Below, piece by piece: positions 10,901 through 25,286 of a stretch of DNA of 64,000 nucleotides. Within the stretch, counting starts at the first letter, position 1, and the number at the start of each line of letters is the position of its first letter. The stretch lies in contig JAZGUH010000695.1 of the NCBI GenBank assembly GCA_037893225.1, positions 62,001 to 126,000 on the forward strand, in the 5' to 3' direction. The DNA is from Hippasteria phrygiana (Eukaryota > Echinodermata > Asteroidea > Valvatida > Goniasteridae). The position numbers and the translations under genes were made by a program. The notes beneath the pieces were generated by a model that ran no database searches, had not been told where the DNA came from, and saw nothing but the letters and a program-made list of their open reading frames with translations.

Positions 10901-13726
10901 TTAAGCTATCCATACATGTCAAAATTACTGAATTTGGTTGATATTTCATGCAATTATGAATGAGTAAAGCAAGTCATACCCTAGGGAATTTGACAGGCAT
11001 GGAGCAATAAATATAAGGTAATATGCACACAGATGTTGGCCGGAAAGAAAATAAACATTGCGAGGTTTGAATTTTCTCCACAAGTGTTAACTCTAAGAAG
11101 CCGCCGATAATTGCAACATGTAGCGCCAGATCTAAGCTATCCATACATGTCAAAATTACTGAATTTGGTTGATATTTCATGCAATTATGAATGAGTAAAA
11201 CAAGTCATACCCCAGGGAATTTGACAGGCATGGAGCAATAAATAAAAGGTAATCTGCACACAGATGGTGGCCGGGAAGAAAATAAACATTGCGAGGTTTG
11301 AATTTTCTCCACAAGTTTTAACTCTAAGAAGCCGCCGATAATTGCAACATGTAGCGCCAGATCTAAGCTATCCATACATGTCAAAATTACTGAATTTGGT
11401 TGATATTTCATGCAATTATGAATGAGTAAAGCAAGTCATACCTAGGGAATTTGACAGGCATGGAGCAATAAATAGAAGGTAATATGCACACAGATGTTGG
11501 CCGGAAAGAAAATAAACATTGCGAGGTTTGAATTTTCTCCACAAGTTTTAACTCTAAGAAGCCGCCGATAATTGCAACATGTAGCGCCAGATCTAAGCTA
11601 TCCATACATGTCAAAATTACTGAATTTGGTTGATATTTCATGCAATTATGAATGAGTAAAGCAAGTCCATACCCCAGGGAATTTGACAGGCATGGAGCAA
11701 TAAATAGAAGGTAATCTGCACACAGATGGTGGCCGGGAAGAAAATAAACATTGCGAGGTTTGAATTTTCTCCACAAGTGTTAACTCTAAGAAGCCGCCGA
11801 TAATTGCAACATGTAGCGCCAGATCTAAGCTATCCATACATGTCAAAATTACTGAATTTGGTTGATATTTCATGCAATTATGAATGAGTAAAGCAAGTCA
11901 TACCCCAGGGAATTTGACAGGCATGGAGCAATAAATAAAAGGTAATCTGCACACAGATGTTGGCCGGAAAGAAAATAAACATTGCGAGGTTTGAATTTTC
12001 TCCACAAGTTTTAACTCTAAGAAGCCGCCGATAATTGCAACATGTAGCGCCAGATCTAAGCTATCCATACATGTCAAAATTACTGAATTTGGTTGATATT
12101 TCATGCAATTATGAATGAGTAAAGCAAGTCATACCCCAGGGAATTTGACAGGCATGGAGCAATAAATAAAAGGTAATCTGCACACAGATGGTGGCCGGGA
12201 AGAAAATAAACATTGCGAGGTTTGAATTTTCTCCACAAGTTTTAACTCTAAGAAGCCGCCGATAATTGCAACATGTAGCGCCAGATCTAAGCTATCCATA
12301 CATGTCAAAATTACTGAATTTGGTTGATATTTCATGCAATTATGAATGAGTAAAGCAAGTCATACCCCAGGGAATTTGACAGGCATGGAGCAATAAATAA
12401 AAGGTAATCTGCACACAGATGGTGGCCGGGAAGAAAATAAACATTGCGAGGTTTGAATTTTCTCCACAAGTTTTAACTCTAAGAAGCCGCCGATAATTGC
12501 AACATGTAGCGCCAGATCTAAGCTATCCATACATGTCAAAATTACTGAATTTGGTTGATATTTCATGCAATTATGAATGAGTAAAGCAAGTCATACCTAG
12601 GGAATTTGACAGGCATGGAGCAATAAATAGAAGGTAATATGCACACAGATGTTGGCCGGAAAGAAAATAAACATTGCGAGGTTTGAATTTTCTCCACAAG
12701 TTTTAACTCTAAGAAGCCGCCGATAATTGCAACATGTAGCGCCAGATCTAAGCTATCCATACATGTCAAAATTACTGAATTTGGTTGATATTTCATGCAA
12801 TTATGAATGAGTAAAGCAAGTCCATACCCCAGGGAATTTGACATGCATGGAGCAATAAATAAACGGTAACATGTACACAGATGTTGGCCGGAAAGAAAAT
12901 AAACATTGCGAGGTTTGAATTTTCTCCACAAGTTTTAACTCTAAGAAGCCGCCGATAATTGCAACATGTAGCGCCAGATTTAAGCTATCCATACATGTCA
13001 AAATTACTGAATTTGGTTGATATTTCATGCAATTATGAATGAGTAAAGCAAGTCATACCCTAGGGAATTTGACAGGCATGGAGCAATAAATATAAGGTAA
13101 TATGCACACAGATGTTGGCCGGAAAGAAAATAAACATTGCGAGGTTTGAATTTTCTCCACAAGTGTTAACTCTAAGAAGCCGCCGATAATTGCAACATGT
13201 AGCGCCAGATCTAAGCTATCCATACATGTCAAAATTACTGAATTTGGTTGATATTTCATGCAATTATGAATGAGTAAAGCAAGTCATACCCCAGGGAATT
13301 TGACAGGCATGGAGCAATAAATAAAAGGTAATCTGCACACAGATGGTGGCCGGGAAGAAAATAAACATTGCGAGGTTTGAATTTTCTCCACAAGTTTTAA
13401 CTCTAAGAAGCCGCCGATAATTGCAACATGTAGCGCCAGATCTAAGCTATCCATACATGTCAAAATTACTGAATTTTGTTGATATTTCATGCAATTATGA
13501 ATGAGTAAAGCAAGTCATACCTAGGGAATTTGACAGGCATGGAGCAATAAATAGAAGGTAATATGCACACAGATGTTGGCCGGAAAGAAAATAAACATTG
13601 CGAGGTTTGAATTTTCTGCACAAGTTTTAACTCTAAGAAGCCGCCGATAATTGCAACATGTAGCGCCAGATCTAAGCTATCCATACATGTCAAAATTACT
13701 GAATTTGGTTGATATTTCATGCAATT
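7954..13726 (+). repeat. Higher-order repeat: 8-monomer unit x 3, one copy preceded by an extra monomer
   Basis: HOR copies are 7954-9800, 9801-11647 and 11880-13726, each 1847 bp and eight monomers. A single extra 232-bp monomer (11648-11879) lies between copies 2 and 3 and matches the unit at 7722-7953, just before copy 1. The structure is therefore x-H, H, x-H. The rare variant gatttaagct (agatct site lost) recurs at 9051, 10898 and 12977, with offsets of 1847 and 2079. The variant gtaaaacaag is shared by copies 1 and 2 (near 9350 and 11197) but not copy 3. Copy 3 also has a private tctgcacaag near 13619. Confidence 0.9.
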
Positions 13727-16700
13727 ATGAATGAGTAAAGCAAGTCCATACCCCAGGGAATTTGACAGGCATGGAGCAATAAATAAAAGGTAATCTGCAC
13801 ACAGATGGTGGCCGGGAAGAAAATAAACATTGCGAGGTTTGAATGTTCTCCACAAGTGTTAACTCTAAGAAGCCGCCGATAATTGCAACATGTAGCGCCA
13901 GATCTAAGCTATCCATACATGTCAAAATTACTGAATTTGGTTGATATTTCATGCAATTATGAATGAGTAAAGCAAGTCATACCCCAGGGAATTTGACAGG
14001 CATGGAGCAATAAATAAAAGGTAATCTGCACACAGATGGTGGCCGGGAAGAAAATAAACATTGCGAGGTTTGAATTTTCTCCACAAGTTTTAACTCTAAG
14101 AAGCCGCCGATAATTGCAACATGTAGCGCCAGATCTAAGCTATCCATACATGTCAAAATTACTGAATTTGGTTGATATTTCATGCAATTATGAATGAGTA
14201 AAGCAAGTCATACCTAGGGAATTTGACAGGCATGGAGCAATAAATAGAAGGTAATATGCACACAGATGTTGGCCGGAAAGAAAATAAACATTGCGAGGTT
14301 TGAATTTTCTCCACAAGTTTTAACTCTAAGAAGCCGCCGATAATTGCAACATGTAGCGCCAGATCTAAGCTATCCATACATGTCAAAATTACTGAATTTG
14401 GTTGATATTTCATGCAATTATGAATGAGTAAAGCAAGTCCATACCCCAGGGAATTTGACATGCATGGAGCAATAAATAGACGGTAACATGCACACAGATG
14501 TTGGCCGGAAAGAAAATAAACATTGCGAGGTTTGAATTTTCTCCACAAGTGTTAACTCTAAGAAGCCGCCGATAATTGCAACATGTAGCGCCAGATCTAA
14601 GCTATCCATACATGTCAAAATTACTGAATTTGGTTGATATTTCATGCAATTATGAATGAGTAAAGCAAGTCATACCCTAGGGAATTTGACAGGCATGGAG
14701 CAATAAATAGAAGGTAATCTGCACACAGATGGTGGCCGGGAAGAAAATAAACATTGCGAGGTTTGAATTTTCTCCACAAGTTTTAACTCTAAGAAGCCGC
14801 CGATAATTGCAACATGTAGCGCCAGATCTAAGCTATCCATACATGTCAAAATTACTGAATTTGGTTGATATTTCATGCAATTATGAATGAGTAAAGCAAG
14901 TCATACCCTAGGGAATTTGACAGGCATGGAGCAATAAATATAAGGTAATATGCACACAGATGTTGGCCGGAAAGAAAATAAACATTGCGAGGTTTGAATT
15001 TTCTCCACAAGTGTTAACTCTAAGAAGCCGCCGATAATTGCAACATGTAGCGCCAGATCTAAGCTATCCATACATGTCAAAATTACTGAATTTGGTTGAT
15101 ATTTCATGCAATTATGAATGAGTAAAGCAAGTCATACCCTAGGGAATTTGACAGGCATGGAGCAATAAATAGAAGGTAATCTGCACACAGATGGTGGCCG
15201 GGAAGAAAATAAACATTGCGAGGTTTGAATTTTCTCCACAAGTGTTAACTCTAAGAAGCCGCCGATAATTGCAACATGTAGCGCCAGATCTAAGCTATCC
15301 ATACATGTCAAAATTACTGAATTTGGTTGATATTTCATGCAATTATGAATGAGTAAAGCAAGTCATACCCCAGGGAATTTGACAGGCATGGAGCAATAAA
15401 TAAAAGGTAATCTGCACACAGATGGTGGCCGGGAAGAAAATAAACATTGCGAGGTTTGAATTTTCTCCACAAGTTTTAACTCTAAGAAGCCGCCGATAAT
15501 TGCAACATGTAGCGCCAGATCTAAGCTATCCATACATGTCAAAATTACTGAATTTGGTTGATATTTCATGCAATTATGAATGAGTAAAGCAAGTCATACC
15601 TAGGGAATTTGACAGGCATGGAGCAATAAATAGAAGGTAATATGCACACAGATGTTGGCCGGAAAGAAAATAAACATTGCGAGGTTTGAATTTTCTCCAC
15701 AAGTTTTAACTCTAAGAAGCCGCCGATAATTGCAACATGTAGCGCCAGATCTAAGCTATCCATACATGTCAAAATTACTGAATTTGGTTGATATTTCAAG
15801 CAATTATGAATGAGTAAAGCAAGTCCATACCCCAGGGAATTTGACAGGCATGGAGCAATAAATAAAAGGTAATCTGCACACAGATGGTGGCCGGGAAGAA
15901 AATAAACATTGCGAGGTTTGAATTTTCTCCACAAGTGTTAACTCTAAGAAGCCGCCGATAATTGCAACATGTAGCGCCAGATCTAAGCTATCCATACATG
16001 TCAAAATTACTGAATTTGGTTGATATTTCATGCAATTATGAATGAGTAAAGCAAGTCCATACCCCAGGGAATTTGACATGCATGGAGCAATAAATAGACG
16101 GTAACATGTACACAGATGTTGGCCGGAAAGAAAATAAACATTGCGAGGTTTGAATTTTCTCCACAAGTTTTAACTCTAAGAAGCCGCCGATAATTGCAAC
16201 ATGTAGCGCCAGATCTAAGCTATCCATACATGTCAAAATTACTGAATTTGGTTGATATTTCATGCAATTATGAATGAGTAAAGCAAGTCATACCCTAGGG
16301 AATTTGACAGGCATGGAGCAATAAATATAAGGTAATATGCACACAGATGTTGGCCGGAAAGAAAATAAACATTGCGAGGTTTGAATTTTCTCCACAAGTG
16401 TTAACTCTAAGAAGCCGCCGATAATTGCAACATGTAGCGCCAGATCTAAGCTATCCATACATGTCAAAATTACTGAATTTGGTTGATATTTCATGCAATT
16501 ATGAATGAGTAAAGCAAGTCATACCTAGGGAATTTGACAGGCATGGAGCAATAAATAAAAGGTAATCTGCACACAGATGGTGGCCGGGAAGAAAATAAAC
16601 ATTGCGAGGTTTGAATGTTCTCCACAAGTGTTAACTCTAAGAAGCCGCCGATAATTGCAACATGTAGCGCCAGATCTAAGCTATCCATACATGTCAAAAT

Positions 16701-19700
16701 TACTGAATTTGGTTGATATTTCATGCAATTATGAATGAGTAAAGCAAGTCCATACCCCAGGGAATTTGACAGGCATGGAGCAATAAATAAAAGGTAATCT
16801 GCACACAGATGGTGGCCGGGAAGAAAATAAACATTGCGAGGTTTGAATGTTCTCCACAAGTGTTAACTCTAAGAAGCCGCCGATAATTGCAACATGTAGC
16901 GCCAGATCTAAGCTATCCATACATGTCAAAATTACTGAATTTGGTTGATATTTCATGCAATTATGAATGAGTAAAGCAAGTCATACCCCAGGGAATTTGA
17001 CAGGCATGGAGCAATAAATAAAAGGTAATCTGCACACAGATGGTGGCCGGGAAGAAAATAAACATTGCGAGGTTTGAATTTTCTCCACAAGTTTTAACTC
17101 TAAGAAGCCGCCGATAATTGCAACATGTAGCGCCAGATCTAAGCTATCCATACATGTCAAAATTACTGAATTTGGTTGATATTTCATGCAATTATGAATG
17201 AGTAAAGCAAGTCATACCTAGGGAATTTGACAGGCATGGAGCAATAAATAGAAGGTAATATGCACACAGATGTTGGCCGGAAAGAAAATAAACATTGCGA
17301 GGTTTGAATTTTCTCCACAAGTTTTAACTCTAAGAAGCCGCCGATAATTGCAACATGTAGCGCCAGATCTAAGCTATCCATACATGTCAAAATTACTGAA
17401 TTTGGTTGATATTTCATGCAATTATGAATGAGTAAAGCAAGTCCATACCCCAGGGAATTTGACATGCATGGAGCAATAAATAGACGGTAACATGTACACA
17501 GATGTTGGCCGGAAAGAAAATAAACATTGCGAGGTTTGAATTTTCTCCACAAGTTTTAACTCTAAGAAGCCGCCGATAATTGCAACATGTAGCGCCAGAT
17601 CTAAGCTATCCATACATGTCAAAATTACTGAATTTGGTTGATATTTCATGCAATTATGAATGAGTAAAGCAAGTCCATACCCCAGGGAATTTGACAGGCA
17701 TGGAGCAATAAATAAAAGGTAATCTGCACACAGATGGTGGCCGGGAAGAAAATAAACATTGCGAGGTTTGAATGTTCTCCACAAGTGTTAACTCTAAGAA
17801 GCCGCCGATAATTGCAACATGTAGCGCCAGATCTAAGCTATCCATACATGTCCAAATTACTGAATTTGGTTGATATTTCATGCAATTATGAATGAGTAAA
17901 GCAAGTCCATACCCCAGGGAATTTGACAGGCATGGAGCAATAAATAGAAGGTAATCTGCACACAGATGGTGGCCGGGAAGAAAATAAACATTGCGAGGTT
18001 TGAATTTTCTCCACAAGTGTTAACTCTAAGAAGCCGCCGATAATTGCAACATGTAGCGCCAGATCTAAGCTATCCATACATGTCAAAATTACTGAATTTG
18101 GTTGATATTTCATGCAATTATGAATGAGTAAAGCAAGTCATACCCCAGGGAATTTGACAGGCATGGAGCAATAAATAAAAGGTAATCTGCACACAGATGT
18201 TGGCCGGAAAGAAAATAAACATTGCGAGGTTTGAATTTTCTCCACAAGGTTTTAACTCTAAGAAGCCGCCGATAATTGCAACATGTAGCGCCAGATCTAA
18301 GCTATCCATACATGTCAAAATTACTGAATTTGGTTGATATTTCATGCAATTATGAATGAGTAAAGCAAGTCATACCCCAGGGAATTTGACAGGCATGGAG
18401 CAATAAATAAAAGGTAATCTGCACACAGATGGTGGCCGGGAAGAAAATAAACATTGCGAGGTTTGAATTTTCTCCACAAGTTTTAACTCTAAGAAGCCGC
18501 CGATAATTGCAACATGTAGCGCCAGATCTAAGCTATCCATACATGTCAAAATTACTGAATTTGGTTGATATTTCATGCAATTATGAATGAGTAAAGCAAG
18601 TCATACCCTAGGGAATTTGACAGGCATGGAGCAATAAATAGAAGGTAATATGCACACAGATGTTGGCCGGAAAGAAAATAAACATTGCGAGGTTTGAATT
18701 TTCTACACAAGTTTTAACTCTAAGAAGCCGCCGATAATTGCAACATGTAGCGCCAGATCTAAGCTATCCATACATGTCAAAATTACTGAATTTGGTTGAT
18801 ATTTCATGCAATTATGAATGAGTAAAGCAAGTCATACCCCAGGGAATTTGACAGGCATGGAGCAATAAATAAAAGGTAATCTGCACACAGATGGAGGCCG
18901 GGAAGAAAATAAACATTGCGAGGTTTGAATTTTCTCCACAAGTGTTAACTCTAAGAAGCCGCCGATAATTGCAACATGTAGCGCCAGATCTAAGCTATCC
19001 ATACATGTCAAAATTACTGAATTTGGTTGATATTTCATGCAATTATGAATGAGTAAAGCAAGTCCATACCCCAGGGAATTTGACATGCATGGAGCAATAA
19101 ATAGACGGTAACATGTACACAGATGTTGGCCGGAAAGAAAATAAACATTGCGAGGTTTGAATTTTCTCCACAAGTTTTAACTCTAAGAAGCCGCCGATAA
19201 TTGCAACATGTAGCGCCAGATCTAAGCTATCCATACATGTCAAAATTACTGAATTTGGTTGATATTTCATGCAATTATGAATGAGTAAAGCAAGTCATAC
19301 CCCAGGGAATTTGACAGGCATGGAGCAATAAATAAAAGGTAATCTGCACACAGATGGTGGCCGGGAAGAAAATAAACATTGCGAGGTTTGAATTTTCTCC
19401 ACAAGTGTTAACTCTAAGAAGCCGCCGATAATTGCAACATGTAGCGCCAGATCTAAGCTATCCATACATGTCAAAATTACTGAATTTGGTTGATATTTCA
19501 TGCAATTATGAATGAGTAAAGCAAGTCCATACCCCAGGGAATTTGACAGGCATGGAGCAATAAATAAAAGGTAATCTGCACACAGATGGTGGCCGGGAAG
19601 AAAATAAACATTGCGAGGTTTGAATTTTCTCCACAAGTGTTAACTCTAAGAAGCCGCCGATAATTGCAACATGTAGCGCCAGATCTAAGCTATCCATACA

Positions 19701-19739
19701 TGTCCAAATTACTGAATTTGGTTGATATTTCATGCAATT
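13727..19739 (+). repeat. Mosaic stretch of 26 monomers without one dominant HOR
   Basis: Unit order changes often here, but short blocks recur. About 13.73-14.4 kb matches 16.73-17.4 kb at an offset of 3004 bp (13 units). Units at 14883-15575 match 22745-23437 at an offset of 7862 bp (34 units). Units near 16.73-17.65 kb match 21.82-22.74 kb at 5089 bp (22 units). Private single changes include a G insertion in cacaaggtttt near 18247, tctacacaag near 18704 and tttcaagcaatt near 15799. Blocks recurring at unrelated offsets suggest repeated unequal exchange or conversion rather than one amplification. Confidence 0.8.
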
Positions 19740-21358
19740 ATGAATGAGTAAAGCAAGTCCATACCCCAGGGAATTTGACAGGCATGGAGCAATAAATAGA
19801 AGGTAATCTGCACACAGATGGTGGCCGGGAAGAAAATAAACATTGCGAGGTTTGAATTTTCTCCACAAGTGTTAACTCTAAGAAGCCGCCGATAATTGCA
19901 ACATGTAGCGCCAGATCTAAGCTATCCATACATGTCAAAATTACTGAATTTGGTTGATATTTCATGCAATTATGAATGAGTAAAGCAAGTCATACCCCAG
20001 GGAATTTGACAGGCATGGAGCAATACATAAAAGGTAATCTGCACACAGATGTTGGCCGGAAAGAAAATAAACATTGCGAGGTTTGAATTTTCTCCACAAG
20101 TTTTAACTCTAAGAAGCCGCCGATAATTGCAACATGTAGCGCCAGATCTAAGCTATCCATACATGTCAAAATTACTGAATTTGGTTGATATTTCATGCAA
20201 TTATGAATGAGTAAAGCAAGTCATACCCCAGGGAATTTGACAGGCATGGAGCAATAAATAAAAGGTAATCTGCACACAGATGTTGGCCGGGAAGAAAATA
20301 AACATTGCGAGGTTTGAATTTTCTCCACAAGTTTTAACTCTAAGAAGCCGCCGATAATTGCAACATGTAGCGCCAGATCTAAGCTATCCATACATGTCAA
20401 AATTACTGAATTTGGTTGATATTTCATGCAATTATGAATGAGTAAAGCAAGTCCATACCCCAGGGAATTTGACAGGCATGGAGCAATAAATAAAAGGTAA
20501 TCTGCACACAGATGGTGGCCGGGAAGAAAATAAACATTGCGAGGTTTGAATTTTCTCCACAAGTGTTAACTCTAAGAAGCCGCCGATAATTGCAACATGT
20601 AGCGCCAGATCTAAGCTATCCATACATGTCAAAATTACTGAATTTGGTTGATATTTCATGCAATTATGAATGAGTAAAGCAAGTCATACCCCAGGGAATT
20701 TGACAGGCATGGAGCAATAAATAAAAGGTAATCTGCACACAGATGGAGGCCGGGAAGAAAATAAACATTGCGAGGTTTGAATTTTCTCCACAAGTGTTAA
20801 CTCTAAGAAGCCGCCGATAATTGCAACATGTAGCGCCAGATCTAAGCTATCCATACATGTCAAAATTACTGAATTTGGTATATATTTCATGCAATTATGA
20901 ATGAGTAAAGCAAGTCATACCCCAGGGAATTTGACATGCATGGAGCAATAAATAGACGGTAACATGTACACAGATGTTGGCCGGAAAGAAAATAAACATT
21001 GCGAGGTTTGAATTTTCTCCACAAGTTTTAACTCTAAGAAGCCGCCGATAATTGCAACATGTAGCGCCAGATCTAAGCTATCCATACATGTCAAAATTAC
21101 TGAATTTGGTTGATATTTCATGCAATTATGAATGAGTAAAGCAAGTCATACCCCAGGGAATTTGACAGGCATGGAGCAATAAATAAAAGGTAATCTGCAC
21201 ACAGATGGTGGCCGGGAAGAAAATAAACATTGCGAGGTTTGAATTTTCTCCACAAGTGTTAACTCTAAGAAGCCGCCGATAATTGCAACATGTAGCGCCA
21301 GATCTAAGCTATCCATACATGTCCAAATTACTGAATTTGGTTGATATTTCATGCAATT
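19740..21358 (+). repeat. Duplicated block, copy 1 (7 monomers)
   Basis: Seven units at 19740-21358 correspond to six at 23899-25286. Shared rare markers are caatacat combined with ttggccgga (near 20023 and 24183), gaggccggg (near 20745 and 24674), gaatttggta (20871 and 24799) and the C198 inverted repeat (21323 and 25251). The offset changes from 4159 to 3928 bp because the 231-bp unit at 20203-20433 has no counterpart in copy 2. Confidence 0.87.
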
Positions 21359-23898
21359 ATGAATGAGTAAAGCAAGTCATACCCCAGGGAATTTGACAGG
21401 CATGGAGCAATAAATAAAAGGTAATCTGCACACAGATGGTGGCCGGGAAGAAAATAAACATTGCGAGGTTTGAATTTTCTCCACAAGTTTTAACTCTAAG
21501 AAGCCGCCGATAATTGCAACATGTAGCGCCAGATCTAAGCTATCCATACATGTCAAAATTACTGAATTTGGTTGATATTTCATGCAATTATGAATGAGTA
21601 AAGCAAGTCATACCTAGGGAATTTGACAGGCATGGAGCAATAAATAGAAGGTAATATGCACACAGATGTTGGCCGGAAAGAAAATAAACATTGCGAGGTT
21701 TGAATGTTCTCCACAAGTGTTAACTCTAAGAAGCCGCCGATAATTGCAACATGTAGCGCCAGATCTAAGCTATCCATACATGTCAAAATTACTGAATTTG
21801 GTTGATATTTCATGCAATTATGAATGAGTAAAGCAAGTCCATACCCCAGGGAATTTGACAGGCATGGAGCAATAAATAAAAGGTAATCTGCACACAGATG
21901 GTGGCCGGGAAGAAAATAAACATTGCGAGGTTTGAATGTTCTCCACAAGTGTTAACTCTAAGAAGCCGCCGATAATTGCAACATGTAGCGCCAGATCTAA
22001 GCTATCCATACATGTCAAAATTACTGAATTTGGTTGATATTTCATGCAATTATGAATGAGTAAAGCAAGTCATACCCCAGGGAATTTGACAGGCATGGAG
22101 CAATAAATAAAAGGTAATCTGCACACAGATGGTGGCCGGGAAGAAAATAAACATTGCGAGGTTTGAATTTTCTCCACAAGTTTTAACTCTAAGAAGCCGC
22201 CGATAATTGCAACATGTAGCGCCAGATCTAAGCTATCCATACATGTCAAAATTACTGAATTTGGTTGATATTTCATGCAATTATGAATGAGTAAAGCAAG
22301 TCATACCTAGGGAATTTGACAGGCATGGAGCAATAAATAGAAGGTAATATGCACACAGATGTTGGCCGGAAAGAAAATAAACATTGCGAGGTTTGAATTT
22401 TCTCCACAAGTTTTAACTCTAAGAAGCCGCCGATAATTGCAACATGTAGCGCCAGATCTAAGCTATCCATACATGTCAAAATTACTGAATTTGGTTGATA
22501 TTTCATGCAATTATGAATGAGTAAAGCAAGTCCATACCCCAGGGAATTTGACATGCATGGAGCAATAAATAGACGGTAACATGTACACAGATCTTGGCCG
22601 GAAAGAAAATAAACATTGCGAGGTTTGAATTTTCTCCACAAGTTTTAACTCTAAGAAGCCGCCGATAATTGCAACATGTAGCGCCAGATCTAAGCTATCC
22701 ATACATGTCAAAATTACTGAATTTGGTTGATATTTCATGCAATTATGAATGAGTAAAGCAAGTCATACCCTAGGGAATTTGACAGGCATGGAGCAATAAA
22801 TATAAGGTAATATGCACACAGATGTTGGCCGGAAAGAAAATAAACATTGCGAGGTTTGAATTTTCTCCACAAGTGTTAACTCTAAGAAGCCGCCGATAAT
22901 TGCAACATGTAGCGCCAGATCTAAGCTATCCATACATGTCAAAATTACTGAATTTGGTTGATATTTCATGCAATTATGAATGAGTAAAGCAAGTCATACC
23001 CTAGGGAATTTGACAGGCATGGAGCAATAAATAGAAGGTAATCTGCACACAGATGGTGGCCGGGAAGAAAATAAACATTGCGAGGTTTGAATTTTCTCCA
23101 CAAGTGTTAACTCTAAGAAGCCGCCGATAATTTCAACATGTAGCGCCAGATCTAAGCTATCCATACATGTCAAAATTACTGAATTTGGTTGATATTTCAT
23201 GCAATTATGAATGAGTAAAGCAAGTCATACCCCAGGGAATTTGACAGGCATGGAGCAATAAATAAAAGGTAATCTGCACACAGATGGTGGCCGGGAAGAA
23301 AATAAACATTGCGAGGTTTGAATTTTCTCCACAAGTTTTAACTCTAAGAAGCCGCCGATAATTGCAACATGTAGCGCCAGATCTAAGCTATCCATACATG
23401 TCAAAATTACTGAATTTGGTTGATATTTCATGCAATTATGAATGAGTAAAGCAAGTCATACCTAGGGAATTTGACAGGCATGGAGCTTTAAATAGAAGGT
23501 AATATGCACACAGATGTTGGCCGGAAAGAAAATAAACATTGCGAGGTTTGAATTTTCTCCACAAGTTTTAACTCTAAGAAGCCGCCGATAATTGCAACAT
23601 GTAGCGCCAGATCTAAGCTATCCATACATGTCAAAATTACTGAATTTGGTTGATATTTCATGCAATTATGAATGAGTAAAGCAAGTCATACCCCAGGGAA
23701 TTTGACAGGCATGGAGCAATAAATAAAAGGTAATCTGCACACAGATGGTGGCCGGGAAGAAAATAAACATTGCGAGGTTTGAATTTTCTCCACAAGTGTT
23801 AACTCTAAGAAGCCGCCGATAATTGCAACATGTAGCGCCAGATCTAAGCTATCCATACATGTCCAAATTACTGAATTTGGTTGATATTTCATGCAATT
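21359..23898 (+). repeat. Eleven monomers between the two duplicated blocks
   Basis: These are mixed domain A types. The 230-bp units at 21590, 22283 and 23438 alternate with runs of 231/232-bp units. tgaatgttctcc occurs at 21706 and 21938. The unit at 23438 carries the unusual gagctttaaat near 23484, and the unit at 22976 has a private aatttcaac (normally aattgcaac) near 23132 inside the otherwise conserved box. Confidence 0.82.
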
Positions 23899-25286
23899 AT
23901 GAATGAGTAAAGCAAGTCCATACCCCAGGGAATTTGACAGGCATGGAGCAATAAATAGAAGGTAATCTGCACACAGATGGTGGCCGGGAAGAAAATAAAC
24001 ATTGCGAGGTTTGAATTTTCTCCACAAGTGTTAACTCTAAGAAGCCGCCGATAATTGCAACATGTAGCGCCAGATCTAAGCTATCCATACATGTCAAAAT
24101 TACTGAATTTGGTTGATATTTCATGCAATTATGAATGAGTAAAGCAAGTCATACCCCAGGGAATTTGACAGGCATGGAGCAATACATAAAAGGTAATCTG
24201 CACACAGATGTTGGCCGGAAAGAAAATAAACATTGCGAGGTTTGAATTTTCTCCACAAGTTTTAACTCTAAGAAGCCGCCGATAATTGCAACATGTAGCG
24301 CCAGATCTAAGCTATCCATACATGTCAAAATTACTGAATTTGGTTGATATTTCATGCAATTATGAATGAGTAAAGCAAGTCCATACCCCAGGGAATTTGA
24401 CAGGCATGGAGCAATAAATAAAAGGTAATCTGCACACAGATGGTGGCCGGGAAGAAAATAAACATTGCGAGGTTTGAATTTTCTCCACAAGTGTTAACTC
24501 TAAGAAGCCGCCGATAATTGCAACATGTAGCGCCAGATCTAAGCTATCCATACATGTCAAAATTACTGAATTTGGTTGATATTTCATGCAATTATGAATG
24601 AGTAAAGCAAGTCATACCCCAGGGAATTTGACAGGCATGGAGCAATAAATAAAAGGTAATCTGCACACAGATGGAGGCCGGGAAGAAAATAAACATTGCG
24701 AGGTTTGAATTTTCTCCACAAGTGTTAACTCTAAGAAGCCGCCGATAATTGCAACATGTAGCGCCAGATCTAAGCTATCCATACATGTCAAAATTACTGA
24801 ATTTGGTATATATTTCATGCAATTATGAATGAGTAAAGCGAGTCATACCCCAGGGAATTTGACATGCATGGAGCAATAAATAGACGGTAACATGTACACA
24901 GATGTTGGCCGGAAAGAAAATAAACATTGCGAGGTTTGAATTTTCTCCACAAGTTTTAACTCTAAGAAGCCGCCGATAATTGCAACATGTAGCGCCAGAT
25001 CTAAGCTATCCATACATGTCAAAATTACTGAATTTGGTTGATATTTCATGCAATTATGAATGAGTAAAGCAAGTCATACCCCAGGGAATTTGACAGGCAT
25101 GGAGCAATAAATAAAAGGTAATCTGCACACAGATGGTGGCCGGGAAGAAAATAAACATTGCGAGGTTTGAATTTTCTCCACAAGTGTTAACTCTAAGAAG
25201 CCGCCGATAATTGCAACATGTAGCGCCAGATCTAAGCTATCCATACATGTCCAAATTACTGAATTTGGTTGATATTTCATGCAATT
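23899..25286 (+). repeat. Duplicated block, copy 2 (6 monomers)
   Basis: This is the counterpart of 19740-21358, lacking one monomer. It has a private change, gtaaagcgag, near 24840, so it has diverged slightly since the duplication. The right edge is set by the next units, which differ in class (tagaagg with ggtggccgga at 25287 against taaaagg with ccggg at 21359). Confidence 0.86.
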
